Shown: positions 5,957 to 14,030, numbered from the stretch's first letter. The stretch is DNA of 19,509 bases from Pseudomonadota bacterium (GCA_023387695.1 JAEWHT010000228.1:1-19509); one strand, 5' to 3'. A program made the numbers and translations. The notes: a model not told the origin generated them from the letters alone.

Positions 5957-7519
5957 GTGAAACAAGAGATTGCCGAAGAGCAGCGCAAGAACGGCATCCT
6001 GATCGGCGCCGTGATCGCCTTTCTGCTGCTCGCGCTGCCGCTCGCGGTCTGGTTGGACCTGACTGAGCTCAGCAAGACTGCGCTGCGCCGGCAGGCCATC
6101 GATCTCAATTCGGTGATATCGAGCGTGCGCGGCTACTACGCATCCAACGTGGTCGGGCGCGTACTGGCCAACCCTGATGGTTCCACCAAGGTCGTTCACA
6201 ATTATGAATCCGTTCCCGGTGCAATCCCGATCCCGGCCACGCTCTCGCTTGAGCTCGGCCGTGTCATCGGCGCGCAGCAGGAGAACATCACCTACCGCTT
6301 CGTCTCGGACTTTCCGTTTCAGAACCGCGCCCCGCACCAGCTCGACAAATTCGAGAAGGATGCACTGACGCTGCTGCGCGCCGATCCCGAGCAGAAGGTC
6401 GTCGAGACCGATACCTCGCTATTCTCCGATAAGGTCCGCCTGGTCGCGCCCGTCATCATGGGCCCGGCCTGCGTCAGCTGCCACAACAGCCATCCCGAGA
6501 GCCCGAAGAAGGACTGGAAGGTTGGCGACGTCCGCGGCATCCAGGAAGTCATCATCGCCCAGCCGATCGCCGCCAACATCTTCTCGTTCAAGTTCCTGCT
6601 GGCCTATTTCCTGATCGCAGCCGGCAGCGGCCTCTCGTTCCTGTCGCTGCAACGCCGCCAGGCCAGCCGCATCAAGGGCATGAACAAGGAGCTCGAATCT
6701 GCCAACGACTTCCTCGCGTCGCTGTCGATGAAGATCTCGCGTTACATCCCGCCACAGGTCTATCGCAGCATTTTCAGCGGCCAGAAGGACGTCACCATCC
6801 ACACCGAGCGCAAGAAGCTCACGATCTTCTTCTCCGACATCCAGAATTTCACCGCGACCACGGAGCGGCTGCAGCCGGAATTGCTGACCCAGCTGCTCAA
6901 CGAATATTTCACCGAAATGTCAGCGATCGCGCATGAGCATGGCGGCACCGTCGACAAGTTCATCGGCGATGCCATGCTGATCTTCTTCGGCGATCCCGAG
7001 ACCAAGGGTGATCGCGCCGACGCGCAGGCTTGTCTCCAGATGGCCTGGCGCATGCAGCAGCGTCTCACCGAGCTCAATGCGAAGTGGCGGTCGTCCGGCA
7101 TCGAGCAGCCGTTCCGCTCGCGCATGGGCATCAATTCCGGCTATTGCAACGTCGGCAATTTCGGCAGCAGCGACCGCATGGATTACACGATCATCGGCGC
7201 CGAAGCGAACCTCGCCGCACGCCTGCAATCGATCGCCGAGCCCGGCGGCATCGTGCTGAGCTACGAGAGCTTTGCACTGGTCAGCGACATCGTCCGCGCC
7301 CACGCATTGCCAGCCATCACGATGAAGGGCATCAGCCGCGAGATCATTCCCTATTCGGTCGATGCTCTCAGTGATGCCGCGGCGGAGCGAAGCGGTGTTA
7401 TTACAGAGCGTGCGCCGGGGCTCGAGCTGTATCTCGATCCGGCGGTGGTGAAGTCGGGCGATGCAGCGCGCGTCCGTTCGCTGCTGGAGAGCGCGCTGGC
7501 GTCGCTGAAGCCGGCGTGA
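5957..7519 (+). CDS. Membrane class III adenylate cyclase with periplasmic haem-c-type DUF3365 sensor
   Basis: 520-residue receptor cyclase making cAMP from ATP. Order: short cytoplasmic end, membrane helix about 14-34, periplasmic Tll0287-like/DUF3365 domain (about 36-205), helix about 211-231, linker, class III cyclase domain (about 284-470). The sensor has C172-V-S-C175-H176, a covalent haem c motif on the periplasmic side. The catalytic domain is complete: metal aspartates D294 (FFSDIQ) and D338 (GDAML), adenine-selecting K334 and D409 (MDYTIIG), transition-state N418 and R422 (EANLAAR). The adenine choice K/D argues against a guanylate cyclase. Start: GTG at 5957 with GGAG 8 bp upstream; an earlier in-frame ATG at 5861 would add 32 residues unlike any membrane start. 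It stands alone, followed by a palindromic repeat. The likely input is redox state or a small gas/ligand at the haem. Confidence 0.9.
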   Translation: MKQEIAEEQRKNGILIGAVIAFLLLALPLAVWLDLTELSKTALRRQAIDLNSVISSVRGYYASNVVGRVLANPDGSTKVVHNYESVPGAIPIPATLSLELGRVIGAQQENITYRFVSDFPFQNRAPHQLDKFEKDALTLLRADPEQKVVETDTSLFSDKVRLVAPVIMGPACVSCHNSHPESPKKDWKVGDVRGIQEVIIAQPIAANIFSFKFLLAYFLIAAGSGLSFLSLQRRQASRIKGMNKELESANDFLASLSMKISRYIPPQVYRSIFSGQKDVTIHTERKKLTIFFSDIQNFTATTERLQPELLTQLLNEYFTEMSAIAHEHGGTVDKFIGDAMLIFFGDPETKGDRADAQACLQMAWRMQQRLTELNAKWRSSGIEQPFRSRMGINSGYCNVGNFGSSDRMDYTIIGAEANLAARLQSIAEPGGIVLSYESFALVSDIVRAHALPAITMKGISREIIPYSVDALSDAAAERSGVITERAPGLELYLDPAVVKSGDAARVRSLLESALASLKPA

Positions 7520-7534
7520 GGAGACATAAGCAGT

Positions 7535-7619
7535 CGTCATGCCCGGGCTTGTCCCGGGCATCCACGTTCTTTGTGCCGCGGAGAACGCGTGGATGGCCGG
7601 GACAAGCCCGGCCATGACG
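7535..7619. repeat. Palindromic intergenic repeat, 85 bp, between convergent genes
   Basis: Arms starting CGTCATGCCCGGGCTTGTCC (7535-7554) pair with GGACAAGCCCGGCCATGACG (7600-7619), with inner GCATCCACG/CGTGGATG. It begins 16 bp after the cyclase stop and ends 8 bp before the stop of the facing gene. It probably works as a two-way transcription end. A dispersed element of Bradyrhizobium-like genomes (general knowledge). Confidence 0.78.
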
Positions 7620-7627
7620 GGAATGAC

Positions 7628-8851
7628 CTACCGCGCCATCCCTTCCGTAAACGCCGTCTCGATCACCGCCCCGAACGGCTGCCATGACCGCCCGTCGAAC
7701 TGCACCAGCCGCATCTGCCTGATCGGCAGATAGCTGTCCGGCGACGTGTTCATCCGGATATTGGGCAGCGCCACGGAGGGCTGGTAATCCCGCAGCGATG
7801 CGGCCTGACGCATGATGTTCTCGCGCGACAAGTCATTGCCGCACTGCTTCAGCACCTTGGTCAGCGCTTCGGCTGCGGCGTAGCCGTAAAGCGCCGCGCT
7901 GCTATTGGTGCTTTCGACCTTGTGGTACTTGTCCATGAAGGCGAACCACTCCTTCATGGCGGGGTCGTCCTTCCATGCGGGATCGCTCGGATCCTTCAGG
8001 AACGCCGCCGAGACCACGCCGACTGAATTCTCCAGGCCCGCAGGCGCCATCGCGTTGGCGATCGAGGCGGAGGCATCGTTGACGATGAAGACCGGGTGCC
8101 AGTTCGACGCCGCCGCCAACTGGATCACCTTGGACGCGGTCGAGGGCACACCGAGAAAGACGAAGATGTCGGCGCCCGCGCGCTTGAGGATCGAGACGTG
8201 CCCTTCGAGATGCTCGTCCGAGAGGTCGAAGGCGACGTCGACGAGGACCTGACGGTTCAGGTCGCCGAGCCCTTCCTGGATGCCCTTGTAGAGCATGCGG
8301 CCGAACTGGTCGTTCTGCCAGAGCACGACGATCTTCTTGCGGGGGTAATAGGCCTGGATGTAGTTGGCGTAGATGCGACCTTCCGATCGGAACGGCGGCT
8401 GCCAGCCCATGGTCCAGGGAAATGTCTTGGCCTGGCTCAGCTCCTCGTCACCGGAGGCGACGAACAGCTGCGGGATCTTCTTCTCGTTCAGATACCAGCG
8501 CGTGGCGAGATTGCCGGGCGTGCCGAACGATCCGAACATCAGATGCACGTTGTCCTTTTCGACGAGATCGCGGGTCAGATCCATCGCGGCCGCGGGATCG
8601 GAATTGTCATCTCGCGTGATGAAGCGGACCTTGCGGCCGTTGATGCCGCCGCGATCATTGACCATGTCGAAATAGGCGGCTTCCGCCTTGCCGATCGCAC
8701 CGAATTCCGAGAGCGGTCCCGAATATGGCACGATGTTGCCGACGCGGATTTCCTTCTCGGAGATGGGCTGATCTGAACGCTGCTCCGACATCGCCCCGAG
8801 CGAGGCGAGAGCGGCGATCGAAACGAACAGCAGTCTGCCGGTGACGCGCAT
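7628..8851 (-). CDS. Orphan ABC-type branched-chain amino acid (LivK-like) substrate-binding protein
   Basis: 407-residue periplasmic binding protein of the Peripla_BP_6/LivK type. Sec signal peptide at residues 1-21 (RLLFVSIAALASLGAMS). The mature N-terminus has the family pattern IRVGNIVPYSGPLSEFG, then NDRGGINGRKV and a DDNSDPAAA segment; the rest follows the two-lobe fold. No permease or ATPase gene lies beside it, so it is an orphan that shares a transporter encoded elsewhere or serves another role. The ligand is unknown; many such orphans bind aromatic acids or other carboxylates instead of Leu/Ile/Val. The ATG at 8851 is chosen because it puts the signal peptide at the N-terminus; an in-frame GTG 9 bp upstream is an alternative. 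A FixK/FNR-like box lies 58-71 bp upstream, hinting at oxygen-limited expression. Confidence 0.9.
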   Translation of the reverse strand: MRVTGRLLFVSIAALASLGAMSEQRSDQPISEKEIRVGNIVPYSGPLSEFGAIGKAEAAYFDMVNDRGGINGRKVRFITRDDNSDPAAAMDLTRDLVEKDNVHLMFGSFGTPGNLATRWYLNEKKIPQLFVASGDEELSQAKTFPWTMGWQPPFRSEGRIYANYIQAYYPRKKIVVLWQNDQFGRMLYKGIQEGLGDLNRQVLVDVAFDLSDEHLEGHVSILKRAGADIFVFLGVPSTASKVIQLAAASNWHPVFIVNDASASIANAMAPAGLENSVGVVSAAFLKDPSDPAWKDDPAMKEWFAFMDKYHKVESTNSSAALYGYAAAEALTKVLKQCGNDLSRENIMRQAASLRDYQPSVALPNIRMNTSPDSYLPIRQMRLVQFDGRSWQPFGAVIETAFTEGMAR

Positions 8852-8908
8852 GCTCGACACCCCGTCGTTGGCCCCCAACGAGATCGGCCCAATCCGCATC
8901 CAGGCGAG

Positions 8909-8922
8909 TTGATCTAGGTCAA
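8909..8922. promoter_or_regulatory. FixK/FNR-type binding site upstream of the LivK-like gene
   Basis: TTGATCTAGGTCAA fits the FNR/FixK pattern TTGAT-N4-(A/G)TCAA and is a 14-bp palindrome with one mismatched pair. Its centre is about 64 bp before the ATG, which suits an activator box at -41.5 with a leader of about 23 nt. A good -10 is not obvious. Only the minus-strand binding-protein gene is near enough to be the target. Confidence 0.6.
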
Positions 8923-9003
8923 GCGTTTGGCGATCGTGTGGCACCGCAGACGAAGCGGCAGGCCTGTTGACGGGCCGACGATCGAGAGAGTCCCCGTGTG
9001 GTA

Positions 9004-9157
9004 CCCCTCTCCCTAACCCTCCCCCGCAAGGAGGGAGGGAACATACCTTTCTCGTGGCGGCTGACTCGATCCAAGGTGAACGAGTAATGAGTCGACAGTG
9101 CAGCCACACGCTCCGCTCGCTCCCTCCCCCCTTGCGGGGGAGGGCGGGGGAGAGGGG
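9004..9157. repeat. Inverted-repeat element of about 154 bp
   Basis: The left arm, beginning CCCCTCTCCCTAACCCTCCC (9004), and the right arm, ending GGGCGGGGGAGAGGGG (9157), are reverse complements over about 38 bp with few mismatches. The spacer contains nothing recognisable. It lies between two minus-strand genes and is of a kind seen widely between genes in Bradyrhizobium-like genomes (general knowledge). Either arm can form a C/G-rich hairpin. Confidence 0.7.
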
Positions 9158-9196
9158 TGGCTCAGCAAATGGTGCGAGTAGTTGTCCGCTTGCAAA

Positions 9197-10129
9197 CTAC
9201 GGCAACCCGCGCGCCTCGAGTTGATGCACCAGCAGCAGCGTCGGCTCCGCAAGACTGTCGCCCGAGCCATCCAACCCAAACGCCGCCGCAATGCCGTCGC
9301 GGCTGCGCAGCACTGTCGTGCGCGGGCAGTGGCCGGCGCCGCAGAGTGTCTTCTTCAGCGTCTCGCCTTGCGCGACGAGGTTTGCCGGATCGCTCGCGGC
9401 CCAGGCCAGCACGATCGGCTCATCGACATTGAGGATGCCGGGGAATACCGACCGCTTGTCATATTGAGCGGCGTCCGTGCCGAAATAGGCTTTCTCGCTG
9501 TCACCGGCATCCTTGCCGGCGCGGTAGATGCCGGAGACCAGCACCACGGCGGCGACGTCGGCGCGGTCAGTCTGGAGTTCGGGATGCGCCAGTAGGCTTG
9601 CGACATGGAAGGCGCCCGCGCCGTAGCCGACCGCGACGATCTCGCGGGCGTCGCCGTTGAACAGGTCGATATTGCCGTGGATCCAGGACAGCGCCGCCGC
9701 CACGTCGGTCGCGCCCATCGGCCAGGTCGCAGCCGGCGCTAGCCGATAGTTCACGCGCACGCCGATCATGCCGTTGCGCGCGGCAAAGCACATCGCTTCG
9801 TCCTTGATGTCGTGGGACAGGTCCGGCGCGCCGCGATCGCCGGTGAAGGTGTCGCCGGCGACGAACAGCAGCACCGGCCGCGGCGTGTCCGTCTTGGTGG
9901 CCTCGCTGACCGCGACGTCGAGCACGTTGGTCTCGCTGTCGCCATAGCGCAGGCCCCGCGAGAAAGTGACCTGTTCGCACAGCCGCGCGACGCCGCCGGC
10001 CGTTGTGTCGTTATCGGTGAAGCCGACCTGGATGAGATCGGATAGCGCAATCGGCCGCGCCGGCAACGGGCCGTGAGCGGAGGCCGCGGTCGCGGTCAGG
10101 AGTAATAGGAATGCGAGGAGATTCTTCAT
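9197..10129 (-). CDS. Secreted alpha/beta-hydrolase-fold protein lacking the nucleophilic serine
   Basis: 310-residue protein with a Sec signal peptide (residues 1-18, cleavage after TATAASA) and the fold of carboxylesterase/BD-FAE hydrolases: VLLFVAG strand, MIGVRVNYRLAP segment (121-132), DVAAALSWIHGNI helix, then the nucleophile elbow. The elbow reads V-G168-Y-G170-A-G172, so Gly takes the place of the catalytic Ser; the codon is GGC. The oxyanion HGGG is also absent (VAGDTF instead), and no clear catalytic His is seen in the C-terminal region. Probably not a serine hydrolase; perhaps a binding or structural pseudoenzyme. C263 and C268 could form a disulfide. ATG at 10129 is chosen because the signal peptide then starts correctly; a longer in-frame start adds 19 residues. 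No operon partner is visible. Confidence 0.85.
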   Translation of the reverse strand: MKNLLAFLLLLTATAASAHGPLPARPIALSDLIQVGFTDNDTTAGGVARLCEQVTFSRGLRYGDSETNVLDVAVSEATKTDTPRPVLLFVAGDTFTGDRGAPDLSHDIKDEAMCFAARNGMIGVRVNYRLAPAATWPMGATDVAAALSWIHGNIDLFNGDAREIVAVGYGAGAFHVASLLAHPELQTDRADVAAVVLVSGIYRAGKDAGDSEKAYFGTDAAQYDKRSVFPGILNVDEPIVLAWAASDPANLVAQGETLKKTLCGAGHCPRTTVLRSRDGIAAAFGLDGSGDSLAEPTLLLVHQLEARGLP

Positions 10130-10495
10130 GTCGGTGCAGACCTTGCGTTCCCTATCATGGTTCGCGCCTTGCGCCTGTCTTTTCAATTCGCCTTATTAAT
10201 TGATCTCCTTGGGGCGATTTCGCGGCATGTTGGTTCTTCCTCCACGTCCGGCCGGCGACAAGTACCGAACGCGACATCCTGCCCCAGGTCGTACGAGACC
10301 GTCGATTGCTTTCCGATTTTCGATACGCCGATTAGCCTCTCGTTATAAAAACGATCCCGCTACCGTCAAAGGTCATGATCGGCTTAACGCGCGTGTCAGA
10401 ATCCGGCCAGAGTGTCGTAGATCGGTCAAATACACTGATAACTTGAGTAGGATAGTAGCAATCCTGCGGCCGGTTCTCCGCCGCGGGAGAAAAGC
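10130..10495. other. Intergenic region between divergent genes
   Basis: 366 bp between the hydrolase-like gene and the small ORF. It must hold promoters for both directions but none is convincing. TCGTTATAAAAACGA at 10340-10354 is a 5-bp inverted repeat containing a TATAAA that could be a -10 for the plus strand; no matching -35 is found. Several open frames cross the region but lack ribosome sites and recognisable content. Confidence 0.4.
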
Positions 10496-10771
10496 ATGTC
10501 GAACATCATCCCGTTTCGCTCGCCGCGACATGACGTCGATGTGTCGAGCGGGCACTGCGATCGTTCTGCGGAGATCAAGTCCATAGAGTTGCGCGCAAGC
10601 GCCCGGAACGCGCTCAGCCTGTTGGCCGGTCAGTTCGAATTTGCGATGGAGCACGCGCGCGAGATCGAACGGCGCATTCTCGATCCGAACAAGCGCCGGG
10701 AGTTTTCGGATCAGATTCAAAAGACGCGATATCTCCTCGATGTTGTCCATCTGAAGATCCTGCAGATCTAG
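10496..10771 (+). CDS. Small hypothetical helical protein (91 aa)
   Basis: Unrecognised protein of 91 residues. GGGAGA lies 6-11 bp before the ATG, and an N-terminus of the MSNIIPFRSPR type is common among small alphaproteobacterial proteins. Residues about 25-91 are predicted to be mostly helical, alternating charged and hydrophobic residues (FAMEHAREIERRIL, FSDQIQKTRYLLDVV), with no signal peptide or membrane helix. It ends 56 bp before the Aer-like receptor gene on the same strand and may be cotranscribed. A longer open frame on the other strand covers the same bases, but lacks a ribosome site. Function unknown. Confidence 0.65.
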   Translation: MSNIIPFRSPRHDVDVSSGHCDRSAEIKSIELRASARNALSLLAGQFEFAMEHAREIERRILDPNKRREFSDQIQKTRYLLDVVHLKILQI

Positions 10772-10827
10772 TCGCGCCAACTCACTCAATTCGCATTCAG
10801 AGACCTTCGCTGCCGGAGAGATAAGCC

Positions 10828-12978
10828 ATGCGTACCAACCTGCCCGTTACCAATACCGAATATCCCATCACGGACGAGACCTTGATCGTCTCGAAGACTG
10901 ATCTCAAGGGCAAGCTGACTTACTTCAACGACCAGTTCGTTGATGCGTCCGGCTTTACCGAACAGGAGCTGGCCGGCCAACCCCATAACATCATCCGGCA
11001 TCCCGACATGCCGCCGGAAGCCTTCGCCAATCTCTGGGAAACCCTGAAGGCGGGCAAGCCATGGGCCGGCGCGGTCAAGAATCGCCGCAAGAACGGCGAT
11101 TTCTATTGGGTGCTGGCGAGTGCGACGCCGATCTGGGAGGGAGGGCACGTCATCGGCTACATGTCGATCCGGTCCAAGCTGCCTGCGGATCTGCGCGAAC
11201 AGGCCGAACACGTCTATGCAGCAATCCGGGACAAGAAGGCGGGTGCCTTCAAGATCGAAGCCGGAATGATCCGCAAGCGCTCGTGGTTTGAGGTCTTCTC
11301 TCCGTTCACGCGATCCCTGAAGGCGCGGCTGGTCACGCTGGTCGGCATTTTGTCGCTGTCCATGGTGCTTGTCGGTGCTGCGGGGTTGACCGGCATGCAC
11401 CAGGTCAATCGGCACGCCCAATCGATCTACGAGGATCGGTCGGTGCCGCTGGCCCAATTGTTCGAGATCAACGACCGCATGAAGGAGAACTCGCTCGCCA
11501 TCCTGCGATCGGCGATCGAAGCGCGTAGCGGCCGTGCCGTCTCGAATGCGCAGGGCGTGATTGCAGCCAACGCCGGCCGGATCGACAAGCTGTGGTCGGA
11601 TTATATGGCGACCTATCTCACGCCGGAAGAAAAGCAGGTCGCGGACTCCTTCGCACCGAAGCGGACAGACTATGTCGAGCGTGGCCTCAAGCCTGCTCTT
11701 GGCATGCTGGCAGACGGTAAGCTCGACGAGCTCAACGCTCATATGACGGGTAAGGCAGCGGATCTGTTCGGGTCCGCCAAGGCCGACATGGACCGGCTGG
11801 TTGCGATCCAGGTCAAGGAAGCAAAGGCGGAATATGACGCCGCAGAAGGCTCGTACACCTTTGCCAATGCAATCGCCATTGCAGCCCTGTGCCTGGGCCT
11901 GCTCGGCGCCGCCTTGTTGTCGATCGCGACAATTCGCGCAATCACGCGCCCGCTGGCCCATCTGAACGACGTCATGTCGAAAATCGCGCAAGGTGTGTTC
12001 AACAGCCGGGTCAATGTCGAGCGGGACGATGAAGCAGGACTGGCGCTACGCGGCCTGCAGGCGCTCCAGGCCAAGCTTGGCTTCGATCGGGAGTCGCAAC
12101 GGGATCTCGAAAAGAAGGCCGTGACCCAGCGCAGGATCGACATGCACAGGATGGCCGGAGAGTTCGAGGCTGCCGTGGGCAATATCATCCAGACCGTTGC
12201 CTCCGCCTCCACCGAACTCGAGGCAGCTGCCAGCACGCTGACTGGCTCCGCGGAATCGACGCAGCAACTTTCGATCGCTGTCGCCGCAGCATCGGAAGAA
12301 GCCTCTACAAATGTGCAGTCGGTAGCGTCAGCGACCGAGGAGATGTCGTCCTCGGTCACCGAGATCAGCCATCGGGTCCAGGATTCCGCCAGGATGGCGG
12401 CCGAGGCGGTCAGCCAAGCCCGGCAGACCAACGACCGTGTTAGCGAATTGTCGCGCGCCGCGGCAAGGATCGGCGATGTCGTCGAATTGATCAACAATAT
12501 CGCGGGGCAGACCAATCTTCTGGCGCTGAATGCGACCATTGAAGCCGCACGTGCGGGCGATGCCGGAAGGGGCTTTGCCGTCGTGGCTTCTGAAGTGAAG
12601 GCGCTGGCTGAGCAGACCGCGAAGGCCACCGGGGAGATCAGCCAGCAGATCACTGGCATTCAGGTGGCGACCCAGGAGTCGGTTGCGGCGATCGAGACGA
12701 TCGGAGCAACGATTGGAAGCTTGTCCGAGATATCGGCGGCAGTTGCAGCGGCGGTGGAAGAGCAGGGCGCTGCGACCCAGGAGATCTCCCGCAATGTGCA
12801 GCAGGCCGCGAAAGGCACGCAGGACGTATCGTCGAACATCGCCGACGTTCAGCGCGGCGCATCGGAAACGGGATCGGCGTCGTCCCAGGTGCTGTCATCG
12901 GCGCAGTCCTTGTCGGTCGAGAGCAACCGGCTCAAGACCGAGGTCGACAAATTCCTGGCGACCGTTCGCGCAGCGTAA
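10828..12978 (+). CDS. Aer-like PAS methyl-accepting chemotaxis protein with periplasmic domain
   Basis: 716-residue chemoreceptor. The N-terminal PAS domain (about 10-120) follows E. coli Aer almost position for position, including R57, H58 and D60 (IIRHPD), W70, W79 and N85 (KNRRKNGDFYWV), residues linked to FAD binding or signalling in Aer, so a flavin redox/oxygen sensor is likely. Membrane helix about 168-188, a helical periplasmic domain of about 155 residues (4HB_MCP type), helix about 346-368, HAMP about 369-422, and the cytoplasmic signalling domain with its hairpin tip (INNIAGQTNLLALNATIEA, 555-573). There is no C-terminal CheR-tether pentapeptide. The start ATG follows GGAGAGATAAGCC. 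It should feed CheW/CheA encoded elsewhere. The small ORF upstream may be cotranscribed; the next gene is convergent. Confidence 0.95.
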   Translation: MRTNLPVTNTEYPITDETLIVSKTDLKGKLTYFNDQFVDASGFTEQELAGQPHNIIRHPDMPPEAFANLWETLKAGKPWAGAVKNRRKNGDFYWVLASATPIWEGGHVIGYMSIRSKLPADLREQAEHVYAAIRDKKAGAFKIEAGMIRKRSWFEVFSPFTRSLKARLVTLVGILSLSMVLVGAAGLTGMHQVNRHAQSIYEDRSVPLAQLFEINDRMKENSLAILRSAIEARSGRAVSNAQGVIAANAGRIDKLWSDYMATYLTPEEKQVADSFAPKRTDYVERGLKPALGMLADGKLDELNAHMTGKAADLFGSAKADMDRLVAIQVKEAKAEYDAAEGSYTFANAIAIAALCLGLLGAALLSIATIRAITRPLAHLNDVMSKIAQGVFNSRVNVERDDEAGLALRGLQALQAKLGFDRESQRDLEKKAVTQRRIDMHRMAGEFEAAVGNIIQTVASASTELEAAASTLTGSAESTQQLSIAVAAASEEASTNVQSVASATEEMSSSVTEISHRVQDSARMAAEAVSQARQTNDRVSELSRAAARIGDVVELINNIAGQTNLLALNATIEAARAGDAGRGFAVVASEVKALAEQTAKATGEISQQITGIQVATQESVAAIETIGATIGSLSEISAAVAAAVEEQGAATQEISRNVQQAAKGTQDVSSNIADVQRGASETGSASSQVLSSAQSLSVESNRLKTEVDKFLATVRAA

Positions 12979-13000
12979 GCAGGTCGGCAGCACCAATGGT

Positions 13001-13021
13001 CGCGGCGACATGGTCGCCGCG
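13001..13021. terminator. Strong hairpin between convergent genes
   Basis: CGCGGCGAC (13001-13009) and GTCGCCGCG (13013-13021) form a perfect 9-bp stem with a 3-nt loop. It occupies the 47-bp gap between the chemoreceptor stop and the AraC-type gene stop, and can serve both directions. No T-run, so intrinsic termination is not certain. Confidence 0.5.
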
Positions 13022-13025
13022 GCTG

Positions 13026-14012
13026 CTATTGGGACAAGGCCCGCTTCAAGGTTTCCGATGGCAATTCACCATGGAGCCGCAGATAGTCGGCGGAAAAACG
13101 GCCGATATTCTGAAATCCGCAGCGGAGGGCAATGGCAGTGACGGTGGTTGTCGATACGGGAGAGCGCAGTAACTCCGCGGCGCGTTGGAGTCGAACACGT
13201 TTGGCGAATTGAGCAGGCGACCCCTTGCCCGCCCGCGCGAACTCCCGAAACACGGTGCGAACGCCGACATTGGCGACGACAGCGATTTCCTCGAGATCGA
13301 TCGGCCGATTCCAGTTGGCTTCGATGAAAGCCTCGATCCTGTCGACAACATTGCGCCCTGCACTGCGCGGTTCACGCCTGAGCAGATGCGAGAAGCTATG
13401 TTCGTGGCTGAGAAGAAACCGAGCCATGAGTCCGCGCTCAAGCTCGGCTCGGGCAAGTGGCGAATATTGATCGGCAAAGGTCTCCAACTCTTCGGCGAGA
13501 TCGAATACCTGTCGCCTCACGAAGGACATGCTGGACGGATCCGGATCGGATTCGGATAGCTCGAGCCGCTTGTCGCTCGCGTCGCCGGTGAGGGCTCTCA
13601 CGGTGTGTTCGAGCGCCAGCGTATCGATGCGCAGGACCAGTTGCCGATAGTCTTCGCCAAACTCCATTCGCAGCCGCGAGTTTCCGGAGACGATGGGCGT
13701 CCACGCACCGATCGATCCGCTGCCGCGCGACGTCGTGTAGCTCGCACGGCCCTGGATGGAGAAAAACTGTCTTACAAAGCTGGCCTCGGGATATGTCACC
13801 GAGACTGGAGCATCGTAAGAACAGAAGCCCAAGCCTAGGGCAGTGAGCTTGGCGTAGTTGGCACGGATGCCGAAGCTGCCATTCCCTTTGTCGAAGCCGT
13901 CTGCACCGTAGACGCTGAATAAACGATCCCGCGCGAGCTCGCTATCGCGCGAGTGCACGGCCTCATACTTATCGAGATAAATGATGTCACCCGAACCCGG
14001 CAAACGAAGCAT
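13026..14012 (-). CDS. AraC-family transcriptional regulator
   Basis: 328-residue regulator. The C-terminal double helix-turn-helix (about residues 220-325) is clear: first HTH IDLEEIAVVANVGVRTVFREF, then the second with TTVTAIALRCGFQNIGRFSADY, the typical AraC/XylS ending. The N-terminal 190 residues match the AraC-binding-like ligand domain (beta-rich, with FGIRANYAKL near residue 47). The ligand and targets are unknown. I take the ATG at 14012; an in-frame TTG at 14030 would add 6 residues, and neither has a good ribosome site. It is convergent to the chemoreceptor, 47 bp between stops. No clearly related enzyme operon lies next to it, so its target may be distant or the small secreted protein gene upstream. 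Confidence 0.88.
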   Translation of the reverse strand: MLRLPGSGDIIYLDKYEAVHSRDSELARDRLFSVYGADGFDKGNGSFGIRANYAKLTALGLGFCSYDAPVSVTYPEASFVRQFFSIQGRASYTTSRGSGSIGAWTPIVSGNSRLRMEFGEDYRQLVLRIDTLALEHTVRALTGDASDKRLELSESDPDPSSMSFVRRQVFDLAEELETFADQYSPLARAELERGLMARFLLSHEHSFSHLLRREPRSAGRNVVDRIEAFIEANWNRPIDLEEIAVVANVGVRTVFREFARAGKGSPAQFAKRVRLQRAAELLRSPVSTTTVTAIALRCGFQNIGRFSADYLRLHGELPSETLKRALSQ

Positions 14013-14030
14013 CCGAAATTGCGAACGCAA

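Noticed and set aside
10373..10789. 138-codon minus-strand frame overlapping the small helical protein
   Set aside because: No ribosome site; the plus-strand frame has a good one and sits in a sensible position before the receptor gene.
10786..11991. 401-codon minus-strand frame opposite the first half of the chemoreceptor gene
   Set aside because: Antisense to a clear PAS/MCP gene; composition rich in Arg, His and Gln and no recognisable fold or start signal.
11739..12659. 306-codon minus-strand frame opposite the receptor signalling domain
   Set aside because: Ser/Ala-rich mirror of the coding strand's codon bias; no independent evidence.
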